Below are positions 7,064 to 14,045 of a stretch of DNA of 27,113 nucleotides, piece after piece. The DNA comes from an uncultured Eubacteriales bacterium (GTDB lineage Bacteria; Bacillota; Clostridia; Christensenellales; Aristaeellaceae), in assembly GCA_900540045.1 (NCBI GenBank), contig UQEF01000036.1, forward strand, positions 1 to 27,113, read 5' to 3'. Within the stretch, counting starts at the first letter, position 1, and the number at the start of each line of letters is the position of its first letter. The translations under genes were made by a program, and so were the position numbers. The notes under the pieces were generated by a model, which was not told the DNA's origin, made no database searches, and saw only the letters and a list, made by a program, of their open reading frames with translations.

Positions 7064-8092
7064 TCACTCCTCCTTTGTAGGCCGACTATTTAACCGATCC
7101 GAATCATCAATGTACATTTCCCGAATATCAGAAATGCCCGCAACTTTTGCAGCAGAACGTACCAATCTGCGCTGGTACGGCGGATTGGCCAGCATGAAGT
7201 CAAAGGTACGGGTGGCGTGCTGGTCGGAGGAGAGCGTAGAGCCGAAGGCGATATGCAGCGCCTCCTCGCCGTCGCCCTTGAGCATCATGTCCGCCTTGGC
7301 GATGGCGTAGGTCTCGGGGTTGATCTCCTGCCCGAACAGGTGGATGGACACCTTCTTGCCGGACTGTGCGGCGACGGCGTTCAGGCGCTCCTGTGCCACC
7401 GTGAGCATTCCACCCGTTCCACAGGCTCCGTCATAGCACGAGTACGTGGCGTCCTTGATCTGGTCGGCGATGGGCGCAAACACCAGGTCTGCCATCAGCT
7501 CCACGACGTCGCGGGGCGTCCAGTGCTCGCCAGCTTCCTCGTTGTTGGCCTCATTGAAGCGGCGAACCAGCTCCTCAAACAGCGTGCCCATGGCATGGTT
7601 GTCCAGGCCGGGCAGATCGCCGCACGGCCTGGGGCTGAGGTTGACATCCTTGCTGACAAACTTCTGAATCACCGCACCAAGAATATCGGCGTCGACCATG
7701 GTTGTGATCTGGTTGCGGAACTTGAACTTGTCCAGAATCTCCTGAACGTTGGGAGAAAAGCCGTCGAGATACGCTTCAAAATCCGACTTGAGCTTCTGGC
7801 CTGCCGAGCGGCCGGTCAAATCGCGCAGACAGAAGGGCGAAGCGTTGCAAAAAGCCTGACCGGCGGCGTTGCACAGTGCGCCCCACTGGTTTGTGATGCC
7901 CGCGTCGTCCAGCACTTTCTTCATACCCAGCACTTGCTTCTTGGTGCCCTCCAACACGGCGTCCAAGCGGCGGATGACCGTCATGGGCAGAATGACATCG
8001 CGGTACTTGCCGCGCACATACACATCCCGCAGGCAATCATCGGCGATGCCCCAGATGAAATTGGCGATTGTATTGAGCAAATGGGCGTCCAT
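7064..8092 (-). CDS. hsdM: Type I methyltransferase HsdM, 3'-truncated with foreign tail
   Basis: The first 306 residues are an ordinary N-6 adenine methyltransferase subunit: helical N-terminal domain (LLNTIANFIWGIADDCLRD...), GEHWTPRDVVELM, motif I DGACGTGG (221-228) and motif IV NPPY (303-306). A normal HsdM of this clade continues for roughly 180 residues more. Here similarity stops at NPPY and a 36-residue tail (QRRLVRSAAK...RPTKEE) leads to TGA 7064-7066. The tail carries the hsdR ribosome binding site, so it was probably the C-terminus of a gene naturally preceding hsdR; a deletion fused the two and removed the hsdM end and presumably hsdS. ATG 8092 has GAGGAGG just upstream. Motifs I and IV remain, but target recognition and probably activity are lost. 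Confidence 0.88.
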   Translation of the reverse strand: MDAHLLNTIANFIWGIADDCLRDVYVRGKYRDVILPMTVIRRLDAVLEGTKKQVLGMKKVLDDAGITNQWGALCNAAGQAFCNASPFCLRDLTGRSAGQKLKSDFEAYLDGFSPNVQEILDKFKFRNQITTMVDADILGAVIQKFVSKDVNLSPRPCGDLPGLDNHAMGTLFEELVRRFNEANNEEAGEHWTPRDVVELMADLVFAPIADQIKDATYSCYDGACGTGGMLTVAQERLNAVAAQSGKKVSIHLFGQEINPETYAIAKADMMLKGDGEEALHIAFGSTLSSDQHATRTFDFMLANPPYQRRLVRSAAKVAGISDIREMYIDDSDRLNSRPTKEE

Positions 8093-8104
8093 GGTATGTC
8101 CTCC

Positions 8105-8485
8105 TCAGTCTGTAATTGTACCTTCCTTGATGTGATACTCAATATGATGCTTCGCGCAATATTGAATCACTTCTGCAGCTTTGTCATTGTAAAACTTTCT
8201 ATGCTCAGTATACGGGAGAATCTTGGTGTCGATGATGTTGTCCTTGGATTCCCAGGTGTGTTCGCGGATGCGCTCACGCTTTTCGCTGCGGTAGATGCTT
8301 ACGAAATCCCCAAACCGCATGTCGGGATCAGCGTTCTTCTGAAGGAGAAACTGCCGCTCCCATTCCAGCGCGTCGCGTTTGAGCTTGAAGCCGCGCTTCA
8401 TCTTCTTGCGCTTTGTGCCGGTAAAATCCGTGTAGTAGAACGAGGCGTAAAACGTTCCGTGGGCTTCATCCTTGTAAGCGGGCAA
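8105..8485 (-). pseudogene. Tyrosine-type integrase, N-terminal fragment
   Basis: The 126-residue frame begins like integrases of clostridial integrative elements: an AP2-like arm-binding domain (GTFYASFYYTDFTGTKRKKMKRGFKLKRDALEWER) and the start of the SAM-like core-binding domain (FGDFVSIYRSEKRERIREHTWESKDNIIDTKILPY, ending near residue 92). The rest does not continue the family, and the catalytic domain with its Arg-His-Arg-Tyr residues is missing. The start is TTG 8485, directly after the stop of the preceding gene, with AAGGAGGTGATC as ribosome binding site. The stop lies 12 bases before hsdM. A deletion that joined this fragment to the tail of another gene is the likely cause. Confidence 0.75.
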
Positions 8486-8680
8486 TCAGATCACCTCCTT
8501 TTCAGTCAGACCGTAAAACTGTTCCAGGAAATACTTTCGACTGACGCGTCCCGAAACCGTGGTGTACCCCATCTTCTGAAGCTTTTCATTCCAGACATGG
8601 ATCATCTTGTAGGCAGACGCCTTAGACACGCCCAGTTCCTCTGCCACTTCCTGTGCATTCATCAGAATCGTGTTTTTCAT
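8486..8680 (-). CDS. Excisionase-like helix-turn-helix protein
   Basis: A 64-residue basic protein with a winged-helix/MerR-like DNA-binding core: NAQEVAEELGVSKASAYKMIHVWNEKL (about residues 8-34) followed by a wing and RKYFLEQFYG. Small proteins of this kind placed immediately ahead of an integrase gene usually act as excisionases or element-specific regulators. ATG 8680 has AAAGGAGG 4 bases upstream. Its stop directly abuts the TTG of the integrase fragment, and its last codons form that gene's ribosome binding site, so the two were a coupled pair. The gene itself appears intact. Confidence 0.7.
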   Translation of the reverse strand: MKNTILMNAQEVAEELGVSKASAYKMIHVWNEKLQKMGYTTVSGRVSRKYFLEQFYGLTEKEVI

Positions 8681-8694
8681 AGAGCCTCCTTTTA

Positions 8695-8722
8695 GATGAC
8701 TATATATTTTTGCTTAGTCATC
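8695..8722. promoter_or_regulatory. Inverted repeat, candidate operator in the island control region
   Basis: Perfect 8-bp arms GATGACTA (8695-8702) and TAGTCATC (8715-8722) are separated by a 12-bp AT-rich spacer. The repeat lies between the minus-strand -10 box (8729-8734) and the excisionase-like gene, where a bound repressor would block transcription. The divergent XRE protein is the obvious candidate ligand, by inference. Confidence 0.5.
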
Positions 8723-8728
8723 ATCTGT

Positions 8729-8758
8729 ATTATAGCACTAAATAAATACGTTTAGCAA
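8729..8758 (-). promoter_or_regulatory. Promoter of the xis-int-hsdM-hsdR operon
   Basis: On the minus strand TTGCTA (8758-8753) and a consensus TATAAT (8734-8729) are 18 bases apart, within an AT-rich divergent intergenic region and about 50 bases ahead of the excisionase-like gene. Confidence 0.7.
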
Positions 8759-8800
8759 GTTTTTTGAAAATTTTATCTAACTTTTTTTATTTAGAAATTC

Positions 8801-8829
8801 TTGATGCCCGCAGGGGTGTGTGCTATACT
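8801..8829 (+). promoter_or_regulatory. Promoter of the XRE regulator
   Basis: TTGATG (8801-8806) and TATACT (8824-8829) are separated by 17 bases, and TGC before the -10 makes it an extended -10 promoter. It lies 35 bases upstream of ATG 8865. Confidence 0.75.
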
Positions 8830-8864
8830 GTTTTTGAAGTGATGAAACACGGGGGAGCACGAAT

Positions 8865-9371
8865 ATGGCAGTAGGCGACCGGATCAAGCGGATACGGAAT
8901 TTCCGCAAGATGACGATGAAAGAGCTGGGGATGGCCGTTGGATTCGATGAGAACAGCGCCGACGTACGCATTGCCCAGTACGAAAACAACTCCCGCAAGC
9001 CCAAGGAAGAGCTGCTCAGGAAGATTGCCAGCGCACTGGATGTCAGCTATGAATCCCTTGCGGATGCGACGATGGACGACGCCAGCGGTATTCTGCATGC
9101 GCTGTTTGAGCTGGATGACCGCTATCCGTGGATGCACCTGGTCGAGACGACCGACAACACGGATGCTTCCGTGCCGCATAAGCGCATTGCCATTTGCTTT
9201 GACTACAACCTGCTCAATGATTTCATGACCGAGTGGATGCTCAGAAAGCAGCAGATGCGCAGCGGGGAAATCACCCGGGAAGAATACCAGGAGTGGAAGC
9301 TGAACTGGCCGCAGACGGCGGACGACTGCGGGAAGTTTGAACCCAAGAAAGCATGGCGCAAAAGCAAATAG
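8865..9371 (+). CDS. XRE-family helix-turn-helix regulator
   Basis: A 168-residue protein with an N-terminal Cro/cI-type helix-turn-helix (about residues 5-62; GDRIKRIRNFRKMTMKELGMAVGF...RIAQYENNSRKPKEELLRKIASALDVS). The C-terminal 100 residues (LFELDDRYPWMHLVE, then a segment rich in charged residues) match no catalytic domain I know and may serve dimerisation. It is transcribed away from the excisionase-like gene and toward guaA, the usual place of an element's control protein. ATG 8865 has a weak purine-rich site (GGGGGAG) about 8 bases upstream. Its likely role is control of the divergent island operon, perhaps through the inverted repeat at 8695-8722. Confidence 0.85.
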   Translation: MAVGDRIKRIRNFRKMTMKELGMAVGFDENSADVRIAQYENNSRKPKEELLRKIASALDVSYESLADATMDDASGILHALFELDDRYPWMHLVETTDNTDASVPHKRIAICFDYNLLNDFMTEWMLRKQQMRSGEITREEYQEWKLNWPQTADDCGKFEPKKAWRKSK

Positions 9372-9425
9372 AGACATAAAAAGCCCTCCGAAACTTGCCG
9401 TTTCGGAGGGCATATTCATGTCTCT
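9370..9425. terminator. Strong symmetric terminator after the XRE gene
   Basis: GCCCTCCGAAAC (9383-9394) pairs perfectly with GTTTCGGAGGGC (9400-9411) around a TTGCC loop. An outer inverted repeat, AGAGACAT (9370-9377) and ATGTCTCT (9418-9425), encloses it and includes the XRE stop codon. A run of A residues on the left gives a T-run on the minus strand, so it may also stop guaA transcripts from entering the island. Confidence 0.8.
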
Positions 9426-9445
9426 CCAAATTGTCAGAATAACGC

Positions 9446-9466
9446 TTTCAGTATCAAATCAGTAGC
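9446..9466. repeat. Right internal direct repeat, candidate integrase arm site
   Basis: TTTCAGTATCA-AAT-CAGTA (9446-9464) is the partner of 2756-2774. It is two tandem 11-bp halves (TTTCAGTATCA, AATCAGTAGCA) and ends 58 bases inside the guaA-end core site. Just beside it, GCAAGGA and TCCTTGC form a further inverted repeat around 9469-9498. Confidence 0.55.
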
Positions 9467-9522
9467 AGGCAAGGAAATGAGGACTCAAAATCCTTGCAAT
9501 GCCTTGATTTTTTGAACTCTCA

Positions 9523-9539
9523 GGGTTATTCCCACTCGA
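9523..9539. repeat. Right attachment-site-like sequence within the guaA 3' end
   Basis: GGGTTATTCCCACTCGA covers the guaA stop codon and the last codons (I-E-W-E). It is matched at 15 of 17 positions by 2642-2658. Crossover here would leave guaA intact, as is usual for elements that use the 3' end of a conserved gene. Confidence 0.6.
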
Positions 9540-11070
9540 TGCTCGCCGGCGGCTTCGTGGTGATATCGTACAGCACACGATTGCATCCCGCCACTTCGCC
9601 CACGATGCGCGTGGCGACGCGGCCCAGCAGGTCATAGGGCAGGCGGGCCACGTCGGCGGTCATGAAGTCGTCGGTGGTCACGGCGCGCAGGGCCACGGCG
9701 TAGGCATAGGTACGCTCGTCACCCATTACGCCCACGGAGTGCGCGCCCGTCAGCACGGTGAAATACTGCGATACCTGCTTGTCCAGTCCGGCGGCGGCCA
9801 TCTCCTGGCGCAGAATCAGATCGCTTTCGCGCACGATGCGCACCTTATCCGGCGTGAGCTCGCCCACGACGCGAATGGCCAGGCCGGGGCCGGGGAAGGG
9901 CTGACGGTAGACCAGACTCTCCGGCAGACCCAGCGTCAGGCCGAGCCTGCGCACCTCGTCCTTAAAAAGCATGCGCAGCGGCTCCACCAGGCTCTCAAAG
10001 CCCAGTTCGGCGGGCAGGCCGCCCACGTTGTGGTGGCTCTTGATGACCGCGCTGCCCTGCGCCTGGCCGCTTTCGATCACGTCGGGGTAGATGGTGCCCT
10101 GGGCAAAGTGGTCGCGCTTGCCCAGCTTTTGCGCCTCCTCGCGGAAAACCTCCACAAAGTCGCGGCCGATGATCTTGCGCTTTGCCTCCGGATCGGTCAC
10201 GCCCTTGAGATCGCGGAAGAAACGCTCGGACGCGTCCACATGCACCAGCTCCACCGGGAACACGCGGGTGAATACATCCACCACCTGATCGCTCTCTCCG
10301 GCCCGCATGAAGCCGTGATCCACGTATACGCAGGTCAGGCGGTTACCGATGGCCCGGTAGAGCAGCGCCGCCGCCACCGCGCTGTCCACCCCGCCGGACA
10401 GCCCCAGCAGCACCGTGCCGTCGCCCACCTGCTCACGGATCTGCTCAACCGCCATGTCCGCATACGCGTCCATGCTCCAGTCGCCTTTGCAGCCGCAGAT
10501 ACCGAAGAGAAAGTTTTCCAGCACCCGCGCGCCTTCCTCGGTGTGCGTCACTTCGGGATGAAACTGCACGCCGTAGAGGCGGTGCGCATCGTCGGCCATG
10601 GCGGCCACCGGGCAGTCCGCTGTGTGCGCAATGGCCATAAAGCCCTCCGGCGGGCGCGCCACCTGATAGGTATGGCTCATCCAGCAGGGGCTCTGGGGCC
10701 GGAGCCCTGCCAGCAGGCCGCCGTCTACCCGGTCCATGGTCACATCGGTGCGCCCGTATTCGCGGCGCGTGCCGCGCTCCACCGGCGCGTCCAGCAGGTG
10801 CGCCATCAGCTGCATGCCGTAGCAGATGCCCAGAACCGGCACGCCCAGATCAAATACGCCTTCGTCCACCTGGGGCGCCCCCTCATCCAGCACGCTGGCA
10901 GGTCCTCCGCTGAAAATGATGCCCATGGGCTGGACGGCCCGGATATCCGCCAGCTGCGCGCTGCAGGGCAGCACGCAGGAATAGACCCCGCGCTCACGTA
11001 CACGCCGGGCAATCAGCTGGGTGTATTGGCCGCCAAAGTCCAGAATCAAAATGCATTGAGGAGCTTCCAT
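9526..11070 (-). CDS. guaA: GMP synthase (glutamine-hydrolysing)
   Basis: Makes GMP from XMP, ATP and glutamine, the last step of guanine nucleotide synthesis. The 514-residue protein has the class I amidotransferase domain with the catalytic Cys in GICYGMQ (C83) and the HPE dyad (H171, E173), the ATP-pyrophosphatase P-loop SGGVDS (225-230), and the C-terminal dimerisation domain ending in KPPASIEWE. Length is normal. ATG 11070 is preceded by a purine-rich GGGGAGGG. The gene is divergent from rnpB. Its last codons coincide with the right border of the island; the protein end is the canonical one, so insertion did not damage the enzyme. Confidence 0.97.
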   Translation of the reverse strand: MEAPQCILILDFGGQYTQLIARRVRERGVYSCVLPCSAQLADIRAVQPMGIIFSGGPASVLDEGAPQVDEGVFDLGVPVLGICYGMQLMAHLLDAPVERGTRREYGRTDVTMDRVDGGLLAGLRPQSPCWMSHTYQVARPPEGFMAIAHTADCPVAAMADDAHRLYGVQFHPEVTHTEEGARVLENFLFGICGCKGDWSMDAYADMAVEQIREQVGDGTVLLGLSGGVDSAVAAALLYRAIGNRLTCVYVDHGFMRAGESDQVVDVFTRVFPVELVHVDASERFFRDLKGVTDPEAKRKIIGRDFVEVFREEAQKLGKRDHFAQGTIYPDVIESGQAQGSAVIKSHHNVGGLPAELGFESLVEPLRMLFKDEVRRLGLTLGLPESLVYRQPFPGPGLAIRVVGELTPDKVRIVRESDLILRQEMAAAGLDKQVSQYFTVLTGAHSVGVMGDERTYAYAVALRAVTTDDFMTADVARLPYDLLGRVATRIVGEVAGCNRVLYDITTKPPASIEWE

Positions 11071-11129
11071 AAGACTCGCATTCCCTCCCCTTCAGGATGC
11101 CGGGGACAGCCCCCGACGCAACAAGGCCT

Positions 11130-11158
11130 ATTTTGCCACAAAATTTCGTTGCGTGCAA
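11130..11158 (-). promoter_or_regulatory. Candidate guaA promoter
   Basis: On the minus strand TTGCAC (11158-11153) is 17 bases from CAAAAT (11135-11130). The resulting leader of about 50 bases contains a short CGGGG/CCCCG hairpin (about 11099-11113) upstream of the ribosome binding site. No PurBox-like site is visible here. Confidence 0.5.
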
Positions 11159-11356
11159 GGGGCATGGATGGAGCGGACACTCCTTTTTGGAGAAAAGGGC
11201 AGAATCCGGGGAAAAGGGGACCGGGACGCCGGCTTTCTGCGGCGCGTGACGGCTCTGAGGGAGGGTACGCCGGCCCCGGCGCTCCGTCCGGGCGGACAGG
11301 GAACCGCGGGAGAAAAACAGCGGGCGCAGAACCGTCATCCCTTCGTTTCTTCCCTC

Positions 11357-11385
11357 TTGACACCCATTTCCAAACGTGCTACCTT
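11357..11385 (+). promoter_or_regulatory. rnpB promoter
   Basis: A consensus TTGACA (11357-11362) is followed after 17 bases by TACCTT (11380-11385) with an extended TGC. The start predicted from this spacing coincides with the 5' strand of RNase P RNA helix P1. Confidence 0.75.
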
Positions 11386-11390
11386 TATAA

Positions 11391-11738
11391 AGCTGTCCGG
11401 GCGGCCAGGCGATCGCGTGGCATGCCATGAGGAAAGTCCGAGCATCACAGGGCAGGGTGCCGGCTAACGGCCGGTGAAGGCAACTTCAAGGAAAGTGCAA
11501 CAGAGATAGACCGCCCCGCGCACCCCGCGCGGAGCAAGGATGGAAAGGCGAGGTAAGAGCTCACCCGCGGCCTGGCGACAGGCTGGCGCTGTAAACCCCA
11601 CCCGATGCAAGATCCGACCGGGAGCGATACGGCGGCCCGTCGTGCTCTCAAAGAGATCGCTTCAGCCGTGCGGCAACGCGCGGTGGAGATAGATGATCGT
11701 CCAACGACAGAACTCGGCTTACGACCGCGCCGGCAGCA
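11391..11738 (+). ncRNA. rnpB: RNase P RNA, bacterial class A
   Basis: The catalytic RNA that matures tRNA 5' ends. The universally conserved blocks occur in order: GAGGAAAGTCCGAGC, CAGGGCAGGGTGCCGG, GAAGGCAACTTC, AAGTGCAACAGAGATAGA, GGAAAGGCGAGGTAAGAGC, CTGTAAACCCCACC, GATAGATGATCGTCC and ACAGAACTCGGCTTAC. GCTGTCCGG at the 5' end can pair with CCGGCAGC at the 3' end as helix P1, which sets the borders to within a few bases. Length of about 348 bases is normal. The layout is that of the ancestral class A type rather than the Bacillus class B type. Frames on either strand across it are not genes. Confidence 0.96.
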
Positions 11739-11746
11739 CCTCTACA

Positions 11747-11773
11747 GGCGGGATGGATGGATGCCCGCTTTTT
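11747..11773 (+). terminator. rnpB terminator
   Basis: GCGGG (11748-11752) pairs with CCCGC (11764-11768) around an ATGGATGGATG loop, followed by five T residues, nine bases after the RNase P RNA. Confidence 0.7.
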
Positions 11774-11809
11774 GTCGTATCGTCAAATCAGGAAGGGGCG
11801 TGCCGCCGC

Positions 11810-13348
11810 ATGCGGTCCGAACACAACCGCTTTTCCCTGCCCGCTGCGTGGAGCGCTCTGGCGGGCGCGATGTTCGTTTTTGTGCTGGGGCTGCTGACGC
11901 TGGGGCAGCCGGCGCTGTCCCGGTACTATCAGAACCTGAGCCTGGCGGGCAACCTGGCGCTGCTGCCTGCGGCGCTGGCGGGCGTGGCGCTGCTTTTGTG
12001 GGGCCGGGCCCGGCTGGAGGCGGCGGACGCGCGGCACGGCGGCAAAGGGGCCCTGTGGCGCATGCGGGCGCTGTTTGCGGCGGTGCTGGCGGTGCAGCTG
12101 GTGGTGGCGCGCTGCGCCTGGTACAAGATGGGCTGGGACATCGCCAATGTCTACACCACGGCCGAGGAACTGGCCCGCGGACAGGCCCTCACCGACCCGG
12201 ACTATTTCCGCCTGTGCCCCAACAATGCGCCCCTGACCATCCTGCAGGCCGTCCCCATGTGGGTGGCCGTCAAGCTGGGGCTCGCGGTGCCGTTTGTGGT
12301 GCTGCCCTATCTGGACGCGGTGCTTTTGAACCTGACGGCATATTTCACGGTGCGCTGCGCCCAGCGCATCACCCCAAGCCGCTGGGCAAGGGGATTTGCC
12401 GCGGCGGTCTCCATCCTCTGGATCGCCCTGTCGCCCTATGTGCTCTACCCTTACACCGATACGTGGGCCGTGCTGTTTCCCGTGCTGGCGATCTACGCGT
12501 GGATGACCGTGCGCCGCCCGGCGCTCAGGTGGGGACTGGTTTCGCTGGCGTGCTTTGCCGGCGCCGCGGTCAAGCCCACGGTGCTGATCGTGCTCATCGC
12601 GCTGGGACTGCTCGGCCTGTGCCGCTTTCTGGGCCGTCGGGATTTTTCCGCCGCCGCATGGAAACGCGCGCTGGCGGTGCTGGCCGCGCTCGTGCTGGGC
12701 GCCGTGCCGGGGCAGGTGTTCCAGCGCGCGTCCACGGCGTATCTGGCGGGCAGCGCCGTCCCTCAGGAGCAGCTGAGCGAAACGCACTACCTCATGCTGG
12801 GCATGAACGGCGAAACCTACGGCGGCCATTCCCCGGACGACGTGGCGTTTTCCCAGTCGTTCGCATCCCTGGCCGACCGCCAGCGGGCCAACCTGCAAAG
12901 GGCCTGGGAGCGGGTATGCGAAAAGGGCCTGTGGGGCAATGTGCGCTTTTTCACCATTAAACTGTATAAGGCCTATGCCGACGGCAGCTTTGCCGCCAAT
13001 TCCAGCTTTCTGGACCTGGAGATTCCCCGCCGCACGGATGCGCTGAGCACTTTTGTTCGCAGCCTCTACCATCACCGCGGCAGCCTCAACCCGCTGTGCC
13101 ACACGCTGGCCCAGGGCCTGTGGCTGGCGGTGCTGGCGCTGTGCGCGGTCGCGGCGTTTGCGCGCCGCCGCCGCCCGGAAGCGCAGGCGCTCACCCTGGC
13201 GATTCTGGGAGCCACGGCCTACCTGCTGCTCTTTGAGGTCTGGCCGCGCTACCTGTTCGTTTTTGCGCCGCTGTACGTGCTTTTGGCCACGATGGCGCTG
13301 GACCGTCCGCTTTTTGTGCGCGCCGGCGAAAAGCGCCAAAAGGCCTGA
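11810..13348 (+). CDS. Polytopic membrane protein, GT-C glycosyltransferase-like
   Basis: A protein of 512 residues with about ten or more predicted membrane helices spread over the chain and a large loop (about residues 310-415). The first large loop has WDIANVYTTAEELARG followed by YFRLCPNN, resembling the acidic motif and PNN of ArnT/PMT-type GT-C transferases in Firmicutes, and the C-terminal WPRYLFVFAPLYVLLA is also typical of that class. A lipid-linked sugar donor and a cell-envelope target are expected, but the substrate is unknown. The frame is open from 11693, but that part overlaps rnpB; ATG 11810, with AGGAAGGGG upstream (11790-11798), is chosen. It stands alone between rnpB and pth. 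Confidence 0.75.
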   Translation: MRSEHNRFSLPAAWSALAGAMFVFVLGLLTLGQPALSRYYQNLSLAGNLALLPAALAGVALLLWGRARLEAADARHGGKGALWRMRALFAAVLAVQLVVARCAWYKMGWDIANVYTTAEELARGQALTDPDYFRLCPNNAPLTILQAVPMWVAVKLGLAVPFVVLPYLDAVLLNLTAYFTVRCAQRITPSRWARGFAAAVSILWIALSPYVLYPYTDTWAVLFPVLAIYAWMTVRRPALRWGLVSLACFAGAAVKPTVLIVLIALGLLGLCRFLGRRDFSAAAWKRALAVLAALVLGAVPGQVFQRASTAYLAGSAVPQEQLSETHYLMLGMNGETYGGHSPDDVAFSQSFASLADRQRANLQRAWERVCEKGLWGNVRFFTIKLYKAYADGSFAANSSFLDLEIPRRTDALSTFVRSLYHHRGSLNPLCHTLAQGLWLAVLALCAVAAFARRRRPEAQALTLAILGATAYLLLFEVWPRYLFVFAPLYVLLATMALDRPLFVRAGEKRQKA

Positions 13349-13357
13349 CGGTTCGCC

Positions 13358-13387
13358 TTGCGCGCCCGTCTCCGGATGTGCTACAAT
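13358..13387 (+). promoter_or_regulatory. Promoter of pth-mfd
   Basis: TTGCGC (13358-13363) and TACAAT (13382-13387) are 18 bases apart, with an extended TGC before the -10 box. The pth ATG is 50 bases further on. Confidence 0.65.
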
Positions 13388-13436
13388 AGCGGCGCCCGCG
13401 GCTTGACCGCGTGCCTGATTCAAAGGAGAAAACGCC

Positions 13437-14045
13437 ATGTACCTGATCGTCGGTTTGGGAAACCCCGGCGCCCAATACGCTCACACCCGCCATAACGTGG
13501 GCTTTGACGTGGTGGACACGCTGGCCCGCAAGCTGGGCGTGACCATCGGGCGGGAGCGGGACGAGGCCCTGCTTGGCGAATGCTTCATCGCCGGGCAAAA
13601 GACCATCCTGGCCCTCCCGCAGACCTACATGAACCTGAGCGGCGAGGCCGTCTCCCGTCTGGTGCGCTGGTACCGCCTGCCTCCGGAAAACCTGATGGTG
13701 GTCTACGACGACGTGGACCTGCCCCAGGGAGCCATCCGCATCCGCAAAAACGGCAGCGCGGGCACGCATAACGGCATGCGCAGCATCGTGGGCCTGCTGG
13801 GGTACGAGAACTTTCCCCGCCTGAGGGTAGGCGTGGGGCAGCGCAGGCCCGGCTACGAGCTGGCCGACTGGGTGTTGGGCCATTACCTGCCCGGCGAGGA
13901 GCAGCAGACCGCCGACGCCGCCTATGCCCTGGCCGCCGACGCCATCATTGAGTACATCACAAACGGCATTGAAAGCGCCATGTGCAAGTATAATACCAAA
14001 AAGACCAAAAAACCGCCCGAACCCGCCGAAGGAGCCGACGCATGA
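13437..14045 (+). CDS. pth: Peptidyl-tRNA hydrolase
   Basis: Releases peptides from prematurely dissociated peptidyl-tRNA, recycling tRNA. The 202-residue protein shows the family start YLIVGLGNPG, the catalytic His in RHNVGF (H19), MNLSG with N66, the DD pair D91-D92 before VDLPQG, and GTHNGMRSI with N112. A basic, Pro-rich tail of about 20 residues extends past the usual end. ATG 13437 has AAGGAG 8 bases upstream. The stop overlaps the mfd start as ATGA, so the two genes are coupled; pth-mfd adjacency is common in Bacillota. Confidence 0.96.
   Translation: MYLIVGLGNPGAQYAHTRHNVGFDVVDTLARKLGVTIGRERDEALLGECFIAGQKTILALPQTYMNLSGEAVSRLVRWYRLPPENLMVVYDDVDLPQGAIRIRKNGSAGTHNGMRSIVGLLGYENFPRLRVGVGQRRPGYELADWVLGHYLPGEEQQTADAAYALAADAIIEYITNGIESAMCKYNTKKTKKPPEPAEGADA

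Larger units (their letters stand above)
2642..9538. mobile_element. Decayed integrative element inserted at the 3' end of guaA
   Basis: The stretch has visibly lower GC than both flanks and contains typical accessory genes: an XRE regulator, an excisionase-like protein, an integrase fragment and type I restriction-modification genes. Its right border is the guaA 3' end, a known integration hotspot for tyrosine-recombinase islands. The left border carries a 17-bp near-copy of that guaA end in the same orientation. A second pair of direct repeats lies inside each end. The integrase lacks its catalytic domain, both hsdM genes are truncated and hsdS is missing, so the element is probably immobile and defective. 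The borders rest on my reading of short repeats; comparison with an empty guaA locus in a close relative would settle them. Confidence 0.7.

Noticed and set aside
7217..8695. 492-codon plus-strand frame across hsdM, integrase fragment and xis
   Set aside because: It spans three real minus-strand genes and has no recognisable domain.
11693..11809. Upstream extension of the GT-C-like protein start
   Set aside because: This part lies within RNase P RNA and its terminator; ATG 11810 has its own ribosome binding site.
11783..13438. 551-codon minus-strand frame opposite the GT-C-like protein
   Set aside because: Gln/Arg/His-rich translation; the plus-strand frame encodes a coherent membrane protein and the minus frame would run into the rnpB terminator.
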